A stretch of 64,000 nucleotides of DNA from Clostridium sp. D43t1_170807_H7 (GCF_015555905.1 NZ_JADNLK010000007.1:57138-121137), one strand, 5' to 3'. Shown: positions 39,797 through 48,589, counted from the stretch's first letter. Notes: a model not told the origin generated them from the sequence alone. Numbers and translations are program-made.

Positions 39797-40789
39797 ATGT
39801 TTAAGGAGACAATTGATTGTATAGATGCAGGAACTGAGTTTTGCCCATGTCATTTAGCTGAAAGTGGTGAATGTATTCTTTGTTCTCAATTGCAAGGAGG
39901 TCATTTTTGTGATTGTTTAAACTGGAAGGGAGTATGTATATATCAAGAATTTCATGACAATGGAAATAAGGCGAAAGAGCAAAGGAAAACTTATACTTGC
40001 AAAGTATGTGAAAAAATATTATATCCAGATAATGTATTATTAATTAAATTTGAAGCACCACATAAGCTTGTAATAGATTTAGCAAGGCCTGGTAGCTTTA
40101 TTTTTGTTAGAAGTGAAGAAAATGTGTATTTTGATGTCCCTATTTCTATTTTAGAGTCAAATATTGAAACTAATATAATTTCAATAATGATAGAAGTAAG
40201 AGGAATTAAAACTAAGCAGTTATTAAATATAGAATCTGGAGGAAGTATAACAATAAGAGGTCCTTATTGGAACGGAGTATTTGGATTAAAAAACATAAGA
40301 AAACAAAAAAATAATGAGACTTTAGTTATTGCTAGAGGTATTGGTATGGCACCTATGATGCCGGTAATTGACAGGTTGGTGGAAAATGGTAATACAGTAA
40401 CACTTATATTAGATAAGCAACCTTTTAGGGATATATATGTTTCGGAGTGGTTAGATAAATTAAATATAGTACCTCAGGAGATGAATTTGATAGAAAAAGG
40501 AGAGTTATCACCAGAGGGTAAGGTTGCTATAAAATCTATTGTCAAATATAATAATATATCTTTAATCCATATAGCTGGAGCAGATATATTAACTTATAGT
40601 GTTATTGATTTTTTAGATTCCTTGGAAAGACAAGATATAGATTTATCATGCTGTAACAATTTTAAGATGTGTTGTGGTGAAGGTGTATGTGGAAGTTGTA
40701 CAGCTAGATTTGCAGGTCATAGAGTAAAGAGATTTTGTAAAGTACAAGCTAGTCCAAGAGGTATTTTTGAGGGGAGGAGATTAATATGA
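39797..40789 (+). CDS. FAD/NAD-binding electron-transfer protein (PyrK/sulfide-dehydrogenase-like) with Cys-rich ends
   Basis: A 330-residue protein. Residues 1-75 carry many Cys (CPCHL, CILCSQ, FCDCLNW, CKVCEK). The middle is a ferredoxin-reductase FAD/NAD domain (about 70-280; RGIGMAPMMPVIDRL). The C-terminus has CCNNFKMCCGEGVCGSC, a PyrK-type 2Fe-2S site. It probably shuttles electrons from NAD(P)H to the flavoprotein encoded next, whose start overlaps by 4 bp (ATGA). The redox partner and substrate are unknown. Confidence 0.85.
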   Translation: MFKETIDCIDAGTEFCPCHLAESGECILCSQLQGGHFCDCLNWKGVCIYQEFHDNGNKAKEQRKTYTCKVCEKILYPDNVLLIKFEAPHKLVIDLARPGSFIFVRSEENVYFDVPISILESNIETNIISIMIEVRGIKTKQLLNIESGGSITIRGPYWNGVFGLKNIRKQKNNETLVIARGIGMAPMMPVIDRLVENGNTVTLILDKQPFRDIYVSEWLDKLNIVPQEMNLIEKGELSPEGKVAIKSIVKYNNISLIHIAGADILTYSVIDFLDSLERQDIDLSCCNNFKMCCGEGVCGSCTARFAGHRVKRFCKVQASPRGIFEGRRLI

Positions 40790-42063
40790 AGGTAGTAGTT
40801 GTTGGTGGGGGCTGGTCAGGCTGTGCTGCTGCAATAACAGCAAAGAAAGCTGGAGCAGAAGTTCATTTATATGAAAAGACGGACCTTTTACTTGGGCTTG
40901 GTAATGTTGGCGGTATAATGAGGAATAATGGTCGTTATACTGCATCAGAAGAACTTATAGCTTTAGGTGGAGGAGATTTAATAAAATTAACAGATAAGTG
41001 TGCAAGGCATGCTAATATAGAATTCCCTGGTCATAAACATGCAACTCTTTATGATGTAAATATTATTGAAGGTGTAGTAAGGGATCATTTAAAATCATTA
41101 GGAATACATCTTCATTTAGAGAGTCGTGTTAAAGATGTTGATGTTGAAAATAAAAAAATAAGGGGAATATTATTAAGTGATGACACTTATGTTAAAGGTG
41201 ATGTATTTATTGAAACAACGGGCTCAACAGGGCCTATGGGTAATTGTTTAAGATATGGTAATGGATGTTCTATGTGTATTTTACGTTGTCCTGCTTTTGG
41301 ACCAAGATTAAGTATAAGTGCTAGGTGTGGAGTTTCTGATATTCAAGGTGAAAGAAATGGTGATGCCCTTGGAGCATTTTCTGGATCTTGTAAGCTTGCA
41401 AAGGAAAGTTTATCTAATGAAATCAGGGAACAATTAGACAAAACAGGTGTTGTTGTTTTAAAGGTTCCTGCAGAGGATGTAAACTATGGTAAGCTTAGTA
41501 CAAAGGTATGTCAACAATATGCACTTAAAGAGTTTGCAGAGAATATAGTTTTACTTGATACTGGTCATGCTAAGCTTATGACAACTTATTATCCACTTGA
41601 AAAGCTAAGAAAGATTCCAGGTCTTGAATATGCTAAGTATGTTGATCCTTATGCAGGAAGTAAGGGTAACTCTATAAGGTATTTATCTGTGGCACCAAGG
41701 ACTAATGATATGAAGGTTGTTGGTGTTGATAATCTTTTATGTGCTGGTGAAAAGGCTGGACTTTTTGTTGGTCATACTGAAGCTATATGTACAGGTAGCT
41801 TAGCAGGTCATAATGCTGTAAGGTTAATGATGGGAATGCCATTATTGATTTTACCTTCTTCTATAGCTATAGGTGATTTGATTTCTTTTGCTAATGAAAA
41901 GGCTGAAACTAGGGAGGGCAGAAAGGATAGGTATACTTTTGCTGGAGCTAGTTATTTTAAGAGAATGCAAGAGTTAGGTCTTTATACCACTGATAAGGAT
42001 GAAATTAATGATAGGATTAAGAAGGTTAATTTAGATAACATTTTTGAACAAAAATTAGTTTAG
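40786..42063 (+). CDS. FAD-dependent oxidoreductase
   Basis: A 425-residue flavoprotein. The N-terminal dinucleotide motif is VVGGGWSGCAAAITAKKAG, followed by an acidic ribose-binding residue in LYEK. An unusual central Cys cluster (NGCSMCILRCPAFGPR, about 160-177) suggests an iron-sulfur or metal site. The C-terminal segment DNLLCAGEKAGLFVGHTEA closes the FAD site. It resembles GidA/TrmFO- and succinate-dehydrogenase-like oxidoreductases but is not a standard member. Coupled to the preceding electron-transfer gene. Confidence 0.85.
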   Translation: MKVVVVGGGWSGCAAAITAKKAGAEVHLYEKTDLLLGLGNVGGIMRNNGRYTASEELIALGGGDLIKLTDKCARHANIEFPGHKHATLYDVNIIEGVVRDHLKSLGIHLHLESRVKDVDVENKKIRGILLSDDTYVKGDVFIETTGSTGPMGNCLRYGNGCSMCILRCPAFGPRLSISARCGVSDIQGERNGDALGAFSGSCKLAKESLSNEIREQLDKTGVVVLKVPAEDVNYGKLSTKVCQQYALKEFAENIVLLDTGHAKLMTTYYPLEKLRKIPGLEYAKYVDPYAGSKGNSIRYLSVAPRTNDMKVVGVDNLLCAGEKAGLFVGHTEAICTGSLAGHNAVRLMMGMPLLILPSSIAIGDLISFANEKAETREGRKDRYTFAGASYFKRMQELGLYTTDKDEINDRIKKVNLDNIFEQKLV

Positions 42064-42072
42064 AAATAGATG

Positions 42073-42108
42073 CCCTAAATGGTTGTTATACAATGATTTA
42101 GGGTTTTT
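42073..42108 (+). terminator. Rho-independent terminator
   Basis: CCCTAAAT / ATTTAGGG stem followed by TTTTT. Confidence 0.85.
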
Positions 42109-42289
42109 AAAAAAAGTTAATACTTTAAAATAATATACTCGTAAATGATATAAATAAAAGAATAAGAGAATTAGTGTTAACTATTTTTCATTATTAAAAT
42201 AGATTTTATAATTCGAGGTTTTAAGAAGTATGCTAACTTGGCTTAGAATTGAGTTTCAGTTTTATTGAATGTAATAGGAAGAGGTAACT

Positions 42290-42582
42290 ATGGTTGAATT
42301 AAAAACTTTAGGAAGAAGAATGGATTTAGCGAGCTAAAATATATATCAGTTTTAGAATATAGGGAAGCTACAGATTATAAAAGAACAAAAACAAGAATCC
42401 ACCACCATATTAATGATTATAAGTATTCAAATAAAAAATTATATGAACTATCACAAAACCAAGGAGAAAGAGAAGTCTTTGAGAAGCTTTATCCATGGTT
42501 TATTTATACTGGCCATGATGTTGTATTTAATGATGTTGATGGAGGTATTTATGTTTATATAAAAATGAGAAGGTTAGAGTAG
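42290..42582 (+). pseudogene. Frameshifted small gene, unknown family
   Basis: An ATG at 42290 with GAGG upstream opens MVELKTLGRRM and stops after 15 codons. From about 42322 another frame continues without an ATG as GFSELKYISVLEYREATDY to a stop at 42580, adding about 85 residues. A single indel near 42301-42321 would join them. No domain is recognised. The 42,583-42,743 gap shows nothing else. Confidence 0.4.
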
Positions 42583-42743
42583 TACAAATTATACAGTAAA
42601 ACAAAAAAAGGAATTTTATTTATTGTATAGAATTTACATATATAGGATATATTATAAATTTATTTAGGTTATATAAAAATAATATTAACTGAGTATAAAC
42701 AATAAGGCTAAATATAAATATTTTTATAAGGGGGATATATAGT

Positions 42744-43655
42744 GTGATAAAATTAAAAAAAATTAATATTTCAAAACGCAGTATAGTAATGATAGCACTA
42801 TTATTAATATCACTATTATCTATTTTTGTTGTGTCAAAAATAGTAACACAACCAGATTTTAATGCATCAACAGTACAGTCATTGAATGATAAAGAATCTT
42901 TAGTTATGAAGCTTGCAGCAGCTGCAGCAGCAGCTTCGACAGCTTTATCACTTATACCTGGAGATGCTTCAATGCCAATTGCTAATCAAATTGCGGAATT
43001 AGCTCCTTATTTCATTTTAATTTTAGGTTCAATTTTATTGGAAAAGATGTTAGTTTCAGTAGTTGGTTATATATCATTTACTTATATTATTCCTTTTGCT
43101 TGTGTGTTGGGAATTTTTTATTTGTATACAAAGAAGGAGGTAATGAGAACACTTGCAATAAAATTAGCAATATTCGGGGTGATTCTGTTTATAGCAATTC
43201 CATCAAGCATTAAAGTTAGCGACTTAATATATAATTCTTATCAAACCTCAATAGAGCAGACAGTTAAAACTGCAGAACAAAACAAAGAATATATTGAAGA
43301 AAAGAAAGAAGATCTTTCTGAAGAAGATCAAAATTGGATGGATAAAGTGGGAGACTATTTATCAAATTTAACTTCTAAAATAGGAAGTGGAATATCTGAA
43401 ATTATTAAAAAGGGAGAAGATACACTTATATCATTTTTAGATGCTATTGCAATTATGATTATTACCTCTTGTGTTATTCCAATAGGTACAATACTAATTT
43501 TTGGTTTAGTCATTAAAATTTTATTCAGCTTTGATAGTAATAGAGGAGCAAGAAAGTTTCAAAAAAATATAGAAAAAGAAAGTTCTATGAAAGAGAAAAT
43601 ATTAACTACTCCAGTTTTAAATGATAATGAAATTAATGGAAATATATCCCTATAA
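42744..43655 (+). CDS. Membrane protein of unknown function
   Basis: A 303-residue protein with an N-terminal membrane helix (about 14-31), an external Ala-rich stretch, two to four central helices (about 85-155), a Glu/Lys-rich coiled segment (about 170-190) and a C-terminal pair of helices (about 232-262). The start is GTG with AAGGGGGAT upstream. No family is recognised. It lies at the edge of the accessory region. Confidence 0.7.
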   Translation: MIKLKKINISKRSIVMIALLLISLLSIFVVSKIVTQPDFNASTVQSLNDKESLVMKLAAAAAAASTALSLIPGDASMPIANQIAELAPYFILILGSILLEKMLVSVVGYISFTYIIPFACVLGIFYLYTKKEVMRTLAIKLAIFGVILFIAIPSSIKVSDLIYNSYQTSIEQTVKTAEQNKEYIEEKKEDLSEEDQNWMDKVGDYLSNLTSKIGSGISEIIKKGEDTLISFLDAIAIMIITSCVIPIGTILIFGLVIKILFSFDSNRGARKFQKNIEKESSMKEKILTTPVLNDNEINGNISL

Positions 43656-43773
43656 GAAAAAATTCATATTATTTCTAACCAAAGTAAAAATACAGACATA
43701 TGATTTGTTTATGTAAACTTATGAATTATTAGTTATATTTAGATAAATAATATATTATATAAATTTATCACAG

Positions 43774-43813
43774 ATAAGAAGTCATTATATATTAATTGGC
43801 TTCTTATTTTTAT
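43774..43813 (+). terminator. Probable terminator
   Basis: ATAAGAAG(TCA) / (TGG)CTTCTTAT stem followed by TTTTTAT. The remaining 43,656-44,003 gap has only a TATAATTAAA promoter-like sequence near 43,948. Confidence 0.65.
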
Positions 43814-44003
43814 AAATACTGAAATATAAGTGTTTGTAATTACTATAGAATACGTATCATAAACGAATTATATTTATGTCTTGAGTCAAGTAACTGAAAT
43901 TGAATAATCAGGTATTGAAATAAATATAAATGATTTTATGTTTCATGTATAATTAAATTATTTGGTAAGAGAAAATTAAATTTATAAAGAGGGATTTTGA
44001 TAG

Positions 44004-44726
44004 ATGAGTGAAAAAGAAAAGAAAACAGTTATAGCACAGGAAGATGTAATGAAAATTTTAGATTCTTGTTATGAAAAATGTTTAAATGGTATTCCAAAAG
44101 TTAGTCCTAGTGTAGAAGAAATGGCTAACGATTATTTGAAAAAATATAAAACCAAAGAAGAAGCTTGTAAAGCAATGATACGAAATCAAATTACGAAATG
44201 TGCAACATCTGGGTTTATTACTGGATTTGGTGGATTCATTACTATGCCTGTAACTCTTCCTGCAAATATTACTAGCGTAATTTATGTGCAAATGCGTATG
44301 ATAGCTTGTACTTCATATATGGCTGGCTTTGACCTTGATAGTGACCAAACTCAAACACTTGTATATGCTTGTCTTGCTGGTGTTGCAGTCAATAACGTGA
44401 TAAAACAGGCTGGTATTAAATTTGGTGTTAAATTTGCAAATGGATTGATAAAGAAAATACCAGGTAAAGTCCTAACTAAAATAAATCAAAAAGTTGGCTT
44501 TCGTTTTATAACAAAATTTGGAACAAAAGGAGTTGTAAATTTAGGGAAACTTATTCCAGGAGTAGGGGCAGTTATTGGTGGTGGACTAGATTTAGTTGAA
44601 ACTAAAATAATTGCAAAACGTTCTTATAAATGGTTTTTTGAACATGATTTTTCTGTTAATAAAAAGGATAATGAAGAGGAGATTGAAGTCTACGAAAGTG
44701 ATTATGAAGAAGTTCCTAAAGAATAA
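44004..44726 (+). CDS. EcsC family protein
   Basis: A 240-residue protein with the EcsC-family core: TSGFITGFGGFITMPVTLPANITSVIYVQ split over about 70-98, then VAVNNVIKQAGIKFG and a Gly-rich hydrophobic IPGVGAVIGGGLDL (about 193). The C-terminal tail is acidic. EcsC-like proteins are of unknown function and probably membrane associated. It is separated by a bidirectional terminator from the small minus-strand genes. Confidence 0.82.
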   Translation: MSEKEKKTVIAQEDVMKILDSCYEKCLNGIPKVSPSVEEMANDYLKKYKTKEEACKAMIRNQITKCATSGFITGFGGFITMPVTLPANITSVIYVQMRMIACTSYMAGFDLDSDQTQTLVYACLAGVAVNNVIKQAGIKFGVKFANGLIKKIPGKVLTKINQKVGFRFITKFGTKGVVNLGKLIPGVGAVIGGGLDLVETKIIAKRSYKWFFEHDFSVNKKDNEEEIEVYESDYEEVPKE

Positions 44727-44771
44727 AATATACTGAATTTAATTAGCAAAATATAAAATTCTTTGAGTTAC

Positions 44772-44806
44772 AAAAAGGCATTGGATTTCAAATCCAATGC
44801 CTTTTG
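44772..44806. terminator. Bidirectional terminator
   Basis: Sixteen-bp near-perfect palindrome AAAAGGCATTGGATTT / AAATCCAATGCCTTTT between convergent genes. Confidence 0.9.
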
Positions 44807-44807
44807 A

Positions 44808-45026
44808 CTAGTTAAGATCCCATTTTGTAACTTCTCTTTGTACAACTTGAGCGCTGTATTTACTAATTAATGCACCTTTACTTGTTGCAAAGATATTACT
44901 TGCGATAATGGTGTCCATTAGGGCTATTACATCTGTGTTTGTAAGTCCAGATTTTACTTCAGATATTGTAATTGAACTTTTTTCACCACTCTCACATAGA
45001 AAGACCATTTGTAATGAGTATTCCAT
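44808..45026 (-). CDS. DUF2922 family small protein
   Basis: A 72-residue protein beginning MEYSLQMVFLCESGEK with the segment LTNTDVIALMDTIIASNIF, as in DUF2922. Such proteins accompany DUF1659 and YvrJ proteins in Firmicutes; none has a known function. It lies 38 bp after the DUF1659 gene without its own promoter motif, so the two are probably one transcript. GGAGG lies before the ATG. Confidence 0.8.
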   Translation of the reverse strand: MEYSLQMVFLCESGEKSSITISEVKSGLTNTDVIALMDTIIASNIFATSKGALISKYSAQVVQREVTKWDLN

Positions 45027-45064
45027 GTTTTCTCCTCCTTTCTATGAGATTTGAATTAATAAAG

Positions 45065-45292
45065 TTAAGCGTTAGCTTCTAGTGCAGATATTTCATTAAC
45101 TAAGGTGTCTCTAGTTTGGTTAGCTAAGACTAACTTAATTGCATCTGCAACGGTTACTAGAGATTCTGGTGTAGCATCTCCTTTAATACCTGAAAAATTC
45201 TTTTTCTTATATGATGGATTACCATCTTTATCAATACCACTTTGCACTTCAATACTTAAAGTAGTTGTTCTTAATTCTTTTGAAATTGCCAT
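45065..45292 (-). CDS. DUF1659 family small protein
   Basis: A 75-residue protein (MAISKELRTTTLSIEVQSG..., FSGIKGDATPESLVTVADAI) of the DUF1659 family, unknown function. The ATG at 45292 fits GGAGGTG; a GTG nine bases earlier overlaps that site. A shared AAACCATATATATTA element lies upstream. Confidence 0.8.
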   Translation of the reverse strand: MAISKELRTTTLSIEVQSGIDKDGNPSYKKKNFSGIKGDATPESLVTVADAIKLVLANQTRDTLVNEISALEANA

Positions 45293-45320
45293 TTGTTTCA
45301 CCTCCTTGTAGCTTGGTATT

Positions 45321-45335
45321 TAATATATATGGTTT
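45321..45335 (-). promoter_or_regulatory. AAACCATATATATTA promoter-like element (DUF1659 gene)
   Basis: On the minus strand AAACCATATATATTA stands about 20 bp before the ribosome site. The same element precedes three neighbouring small genes. CATATATAT fits the CATANNNT -10 pattern of sporulation sigma-E/K; no convincing -35 was found. Confidence 0.45.
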
Positions 45336-45369
45336 AAAAAGAAGAAATCAAAAGTTAATAGTAAAATAT

Positions 45370-45409
45370 AAAAAAATCTGATAAACTTTTTGGTCTATCA
45401 GATTTTTTA
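45370..45409 (-). terminator. Terminator after yvrJ-like gene
   Basis: AAAAATCTGATA / TATCAGATTTTT stem with T-run on the minus strand. Confidence 0.8.
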
Positions 45410-45411
45410 TA

Positions 45412-45597
45412 TTATGCTGCAATGTCTTTTTCATCTTTTACAACAGCACCTAATTTTACTGAAACAATAGTATTTAATGTATTTATACTATTTGATAGTG
45501 AAGTAAGTTGCTTTTCTAGTCTAATCAATAGATAGGCTGTAATAGCTATTGGGAAGCCAGTGTTTCCTATTAATGATATAAGATCTAAATGTTCCAT
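45412..45597 (-). CDS. YvrJ family small membrane protein
   Basis: A 61-residue protein with one hydrophobic helix (NTGFPIAITAYLLIRLEKQ), the core YvrJ-family signature, and a short helical tail. The function is unknown. GGAGGTGAT precedes the ATG. It has its own CCATATATATTA element and terminator. Confidence 0.82.
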   Translation of the reverse strand: MEHLDLISLIGNTGFPIAITAYLLIRLEKQLTSLSNSINTLNTIVSVKLGAVVKDEKDIAA

Positions 45598-45612
45598 AAT
45601 ATCACCTCCAAA

Positions 45613-45627
45613 TAATATATATGGTTT
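45613..45627 (-). promoter_or_regulatory. AAACCATATATATTA promoter-like element (yvrJ-like gene)
   Basis: Same 15-base element as before the DUF1659 gene, here 6 bp before GGAGGTG; the short distance means the transcript would have a very short leader. Confidence 0.45.
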
Positions 45628-45649
45628 TGAAGAGAGAAGTACAGGTTCT

Positions 45650-45694
45650 TTGTTTATAAAAAAATAAATCAGTAAGTTTTCATACTGATTTATT
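45650..45694 (-). terminator. Terminator overlapping the end of the 72-residue gene
   Basis: AATAAATCAGTA / TACTGATTTATT stem with a T-run on the minus strand. Confidence 0.75.
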
Positions 45695-45898
45695 CGCTAT
45701 CATAGAGACAGTGGAAGTAATGATTAATTCTGTTGTAGATGGAGGTACAGATGCAAAATTTACTGTCTCATTTGTAAATGAAAAACCTTGAACTAAGTTA
45801 CCTTTTATATCACCAGGTGCTTCAAGACCTATTTCTTCACATTCTTCTTCATAACATATATCGCTTGGATCTATAATTAATCCTTTTTTTCTTCTCAC
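45680..45898 (-). CDS. Small protein of unknown function with the YvrJ/DUF1659 set
   Basis: A 72-residue protein starting at a GTG with AGGGAG upstream. It has a basic N-terminus (RRKKG), an acidic Cys-containing segment (CYEEECEE) and a Ser/Thr-rich C-terminal half (PPSTTELIITSTVS) that may form beta strands. No family is recognised. Its promoter element and terminator match its neighbours, so it probably belongs to the same process. Confidence 0.65.
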   Translation of the reverse strand: MRRKKGLIIDPSDICYEEECEEIGLEAPGDIKGNLVQGFSFTNETVNFASVPPSTTELIITSTVSMIANKSV

Positions 45899-45923
45899 TT
45901 AAAACACTCCCTTCGTACTTAAT

Positions 45924-45975
45924 ATATATGGGAATATAAGAATGGTTATATAGATATTCTTATATTCCCATATAT
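45924..45975. repeat. 20-bp inverted repeat with 12-bp spacer
   Basis: Perfect arms beginning ATATATGGGAATATAAG and ending CTTATATTCCCATATAT. The right-facing arm contains the CCATATAT element of the minus-strand gene, so the repeat presents that element on both strands. It could be an operator, a divergent promoter pair or a hairpin. Confidence 0.7.
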
Positions 45976-46070
45976 AAAAGAATATAAGAATAAAAGAATA
46001 TGCGGGAAACATCAGAGGTTAAGAGTTTTTTTAATAAAAAAGATCCTTTGAATTTGTATTAATACTTTAT

Positions 46071-46087
46071 AAACCATATATCTTTAA
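46071..46087 (+). promoter_or_regulatory. AAACCATATATCTTTAA promoter-like element
   Basis: Fourth copy of the element, on the plus strand, 14 bp before the AGGAG of the 78-residue gene. Confidence 0.45.
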
Positions 46088-46115
46088 TGAGAAAAATTTA
46101 AGGAGTGTGGGTTTT

Positions 46116-46352
46116 ATGATATCTAATAAAATTAAAATCACTGAAGAGGGAGAATCTTATGATAGAAAGGAAATTGCTTTAGCAATTAGAAATTCAACAT
46201 ATAATGATGAGCTTAAGTGTTCACTAGTGGAGCAAAATATAATTAAGAACTGTGATACCTGTAGCTTAAAGTTTATTTGTGATGGCATTGATGGGTTGGC
46301 AGATGATTATATTAAAAAGACAACTAAGGTTGTTAGTAGCTTTACACTATAA
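46116..46352 (+). CDS. Small Cys-containing protein of unknown function
   Basis: A 78-residue protein. The ATG at 46116 has AGGAG ten bases upstream; a GTG at 46107 is less likely. A Cys group NCDTCSLKFIC (about 50-60), with another Cys at about 40, could bind a metal. It is divergent from the minus-strand small genes but shares their promoter element. No family is recognised. Confidence 0.65.
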   Translation: MISNKIKITEEGESYDRKEIALAIRNSTYNDELKCSLVEQNIIKNCDTCSLKFICDGIDGLADDYIKKTTKVVSSFTL

Positions 46353-46490
46353 CCTTGAGAGGAATGTCACAATATAAATACTAGCTATGAAATTTCAGCT
46401 TAACAATAATTCAATTTTTGTTTAAGCTAGAATAATCTTGGTGTATAATAGTAAGAGAAAAATAATAAATATTTATTTGAGGTGTTGGCT

Positions 46491-47228
46491 ATGGATACAT
46501 TTATTCCTAGATATAGATATAAATTTAAAGAGGAATTACCACATGGAGATAAAAGATATATTTTAACTTATGTTAAGCAGATGATTAGTGAGTTTGTTTA
46601 TGATATGGGAAATTTGGAAAATAATCCATTTACTTTCCCAGAGGTACAAACATTACTTGATGGCATTACTGTTGGTGGCCATAAGTTAAGTGATCAAAAT
46701 CAAATACTAAATATAAAGTCATCATGGGATTATGTTGTTAATTTGAGTAGAACAAATTCTTTAGAGTTAAACAAAGAAGTTATTTGTGATATTCATAGTA
46801 AAGTTGCTAAAGATGAGGCATTAATAGTAGGTGACTTTAGAAAGGGTAACATTGGAATTGCAGGTACTGTTGAATATAAGTGCATTAATTATGAGGATTT
46901 AGAGGAAGTATTTAAAGCTGATATAGATAAAATAAATTCTATAGATAATTTACTTGAAAAAGCTATTATACTTAATCTATGGTTATCTTACTGTCAGTTT
47001 TTTTATGATGGAAATAAGAGAACAGCTAGACTTTCATCAAACCTTATCCTGTTATCAAATGATATAGGAGTACTTTCTATACCAGCTAGATATAAGGTTG
47101 AGTATAATAAATTAATGCTAGATTTTTATGAAACTTTAGAAGCTGATGAAGTAATAAAGTTTATATTAGAAAAATGTATAACGTTTTTCGATGGATTTAA
47201 TTATAAAAAATATAATGAATTAATCTAA
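46491..47228 (+). CDS. Fic-domain protein with a Gln in place of the active-site His
   Basis: A 245-residue protein with the N-terminal Fic clamp region (VYDMGNLENNPFTFPEV, a variant of the inhibitory S/TxxxE(G/N) helix, about 35-50) and the Fic core. The HxFx(D/E)GN(G/K)R loop reads QFFYDGNKR at 169-177, so the catalytic His is Gln while the phosphate-binding GNKR is intact. Ordinary AMP transfer is therefore doubtful. Start ATG 46491 has GAGGTG upstream. A hairpin terminator follows. Confidence 0.85.
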   Translation: MDTFIPRYRYKFKEELPHGDKRYILTYVKQMISEFVYDMGNLENNPFTFPEVQTLLDGITVGGHKLSDQNQILNIKSSWDYVVNLSRTNSLELNKEVICDIHSKVAKDEALIVGDFRKGNIGIAGTVEYKCINYEDLEEVFKADIDKINSIDNLLEKAIILNLWLSYCQFFYDGNKRTARLSSNLILLSNDIGVLSIPARYKVEYNKLMLDFYETLEADEVIKFILEKCITFFDGFNYKKYNELI

Positions 47229-47235
47229 GGTGTTA

Positions 47236-47286
47236 AAATAAATCCTCTCATATGCAGTTAAGCTGCAAAAGAGAGGATTTATTTTT
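47236..47286 (+). terminator. Terminator hairpin, first of two related copies
   Basis: Stem AAATAAATCCTCTC / GAGAGGATTTATTT enclosing a second small hairpin GCAGTTAAGCTGC, then a T-run. A near copy lies at 54,584-54,636. Confidence 0.85.
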
Positions 47287-48565
47287 AAAAAGGAAACCTT
47301 AATCTTTAATTCATTTATCTCTAATCCAGAAACCATTCTCATACTTTTACCTATATTCAATATTGCAAATTAAATTTTTCTATACATGAATAAACGAATT
47401 AATTATTAAGCTCTGAATTTATAGCCTGCGGCAGCAAGGAAATCTTGATTACATTAAGCTATTTTAATATAAAAAGGCTCTGCCCTTAAACCTTACTCAT
47501 AATCTATATATGTTAATTATATTTAATAAAACAATTACATCATAATACTAAAAGCTACCGTTCCTTTCACTCACTTATGCTTTTGCATTCTGATGCATTA
47601 GTTTTATTATCTTATCAATTAAATTTTTCTTTTTCATAGCTCCTATAGGCTCCATAAAGATTATCTTACATGAAATAAGATTTTTGTAGGTATTCCTTTT
47701 GAGTAGTAAAAATCATATTTCATTCCAGGTAATCATTATTCCGCTTATGGGAAGGAAACCTTTAAAAATAATTCATTTATTATTATCTTGAAATCTATTC
47801 TTTTCTTTATTTAATAAAAACATATCTACCATTAATTATCTCTGAACGTATAAAAGAATTTTTTTAAAGCTCTAAAATATAGTCCTACGGACAGTAGCAG
47901 TCCACTTTTTCAAAGTTGGCAGAGTGGAAGTTTGGCTTACGCCAAACCACTAAAACCAAAGTGCTAACGCACCTCTCATGTTTATAATAATATATTGTTT
48001 TTCTTTGTTATGTTATTTACTATTAAATACTCTTTAGAAGAATTATTCCTACTACTATTACGGTTAGTGCTGTTATTACTATTGCTGCTATTAGTATACT
48101 GTAAATTGATGCTTTGGGCCCTTATCCACCACCCGAAATAGTACAGGATATTACCTTTACTCTCTAAGGCAATATAAGTCTCTTAAAATGAAGCGAGCCT
48201 TATATTATCTAAGATAGTAATAGGATCAATCTAGTCTTATTTAGGGTACCCGGTGGGAGCTATTATTTAATCTGAAACCTTCCATGTTGGAAGCTCTAAA
48301 TAAATATAATGGGGCTCTGCCCAAGCTCTGGATCCTAATCTATCTATGTTAATTCTAACTATTTTTAATCACGAAACTTCGCCCCTTTGGACAGCTAGGA
48401 CAGGTATTCCTCAATTATATATTTTAATGACAGGTAGCCTTACTATTCCTAAAAATATACAACTCCAAAATACTAGTCCTACTAGTCCACCTTAGACAGG
48501 TAAAAAAATCTTACTACTTAAATGATTTTTGGGTACAGGTTGCCTAACTAGTACGCCAAAAGTCA
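47287..48565 (-). repeat. Large non-coding repeat, copy A (long form, minus orientation)
   Basis: This 1.3-kb gene-free stretch shares ordered blocks with 59,093-59,640 (same orientation) and 61,363-62,539 (opposite orientation). Blocks include AGGAAACCTTAATC at the left edge, AAACGAATTAATTATTAAGCT, GGCTCTGCCC, GCCCCTTTGGACAG and ACAGGTTGCCTAACTAG. It contains two GGCTCTGCCC direct repeats (47,476 and 48,313) whose roughly 60-bp surroundings are similar and which flank about 780 bp absent from copy B. It carries many hairpins, no complete gene, and short degraded frames near 47,600-47,760. Confidence 0.75.
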
Positions 48566-48589
48566 TCAGTGCAAAATAGAGAATTTTAA

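Noticed and set aside
47600..47870. Short frames on the minus strand in repeat copy A (for example one starting MKKKNLIDKIIKLMHQ)
   Set aside because: They have plausible ribosome sites but are under 25 codons, do not join into a longer protein and are not seen in the other repeat copies; probably debris.
48480..48565. GCCTAAC-type motif as an integron attC site
   Set aside because: The 7-base motif fits the attC core, but no matching complementary core at the proper distance and no integron integrase was found; the nearest tyrosine recombinase is a chromosomal Xer homologue with a damaged active site.
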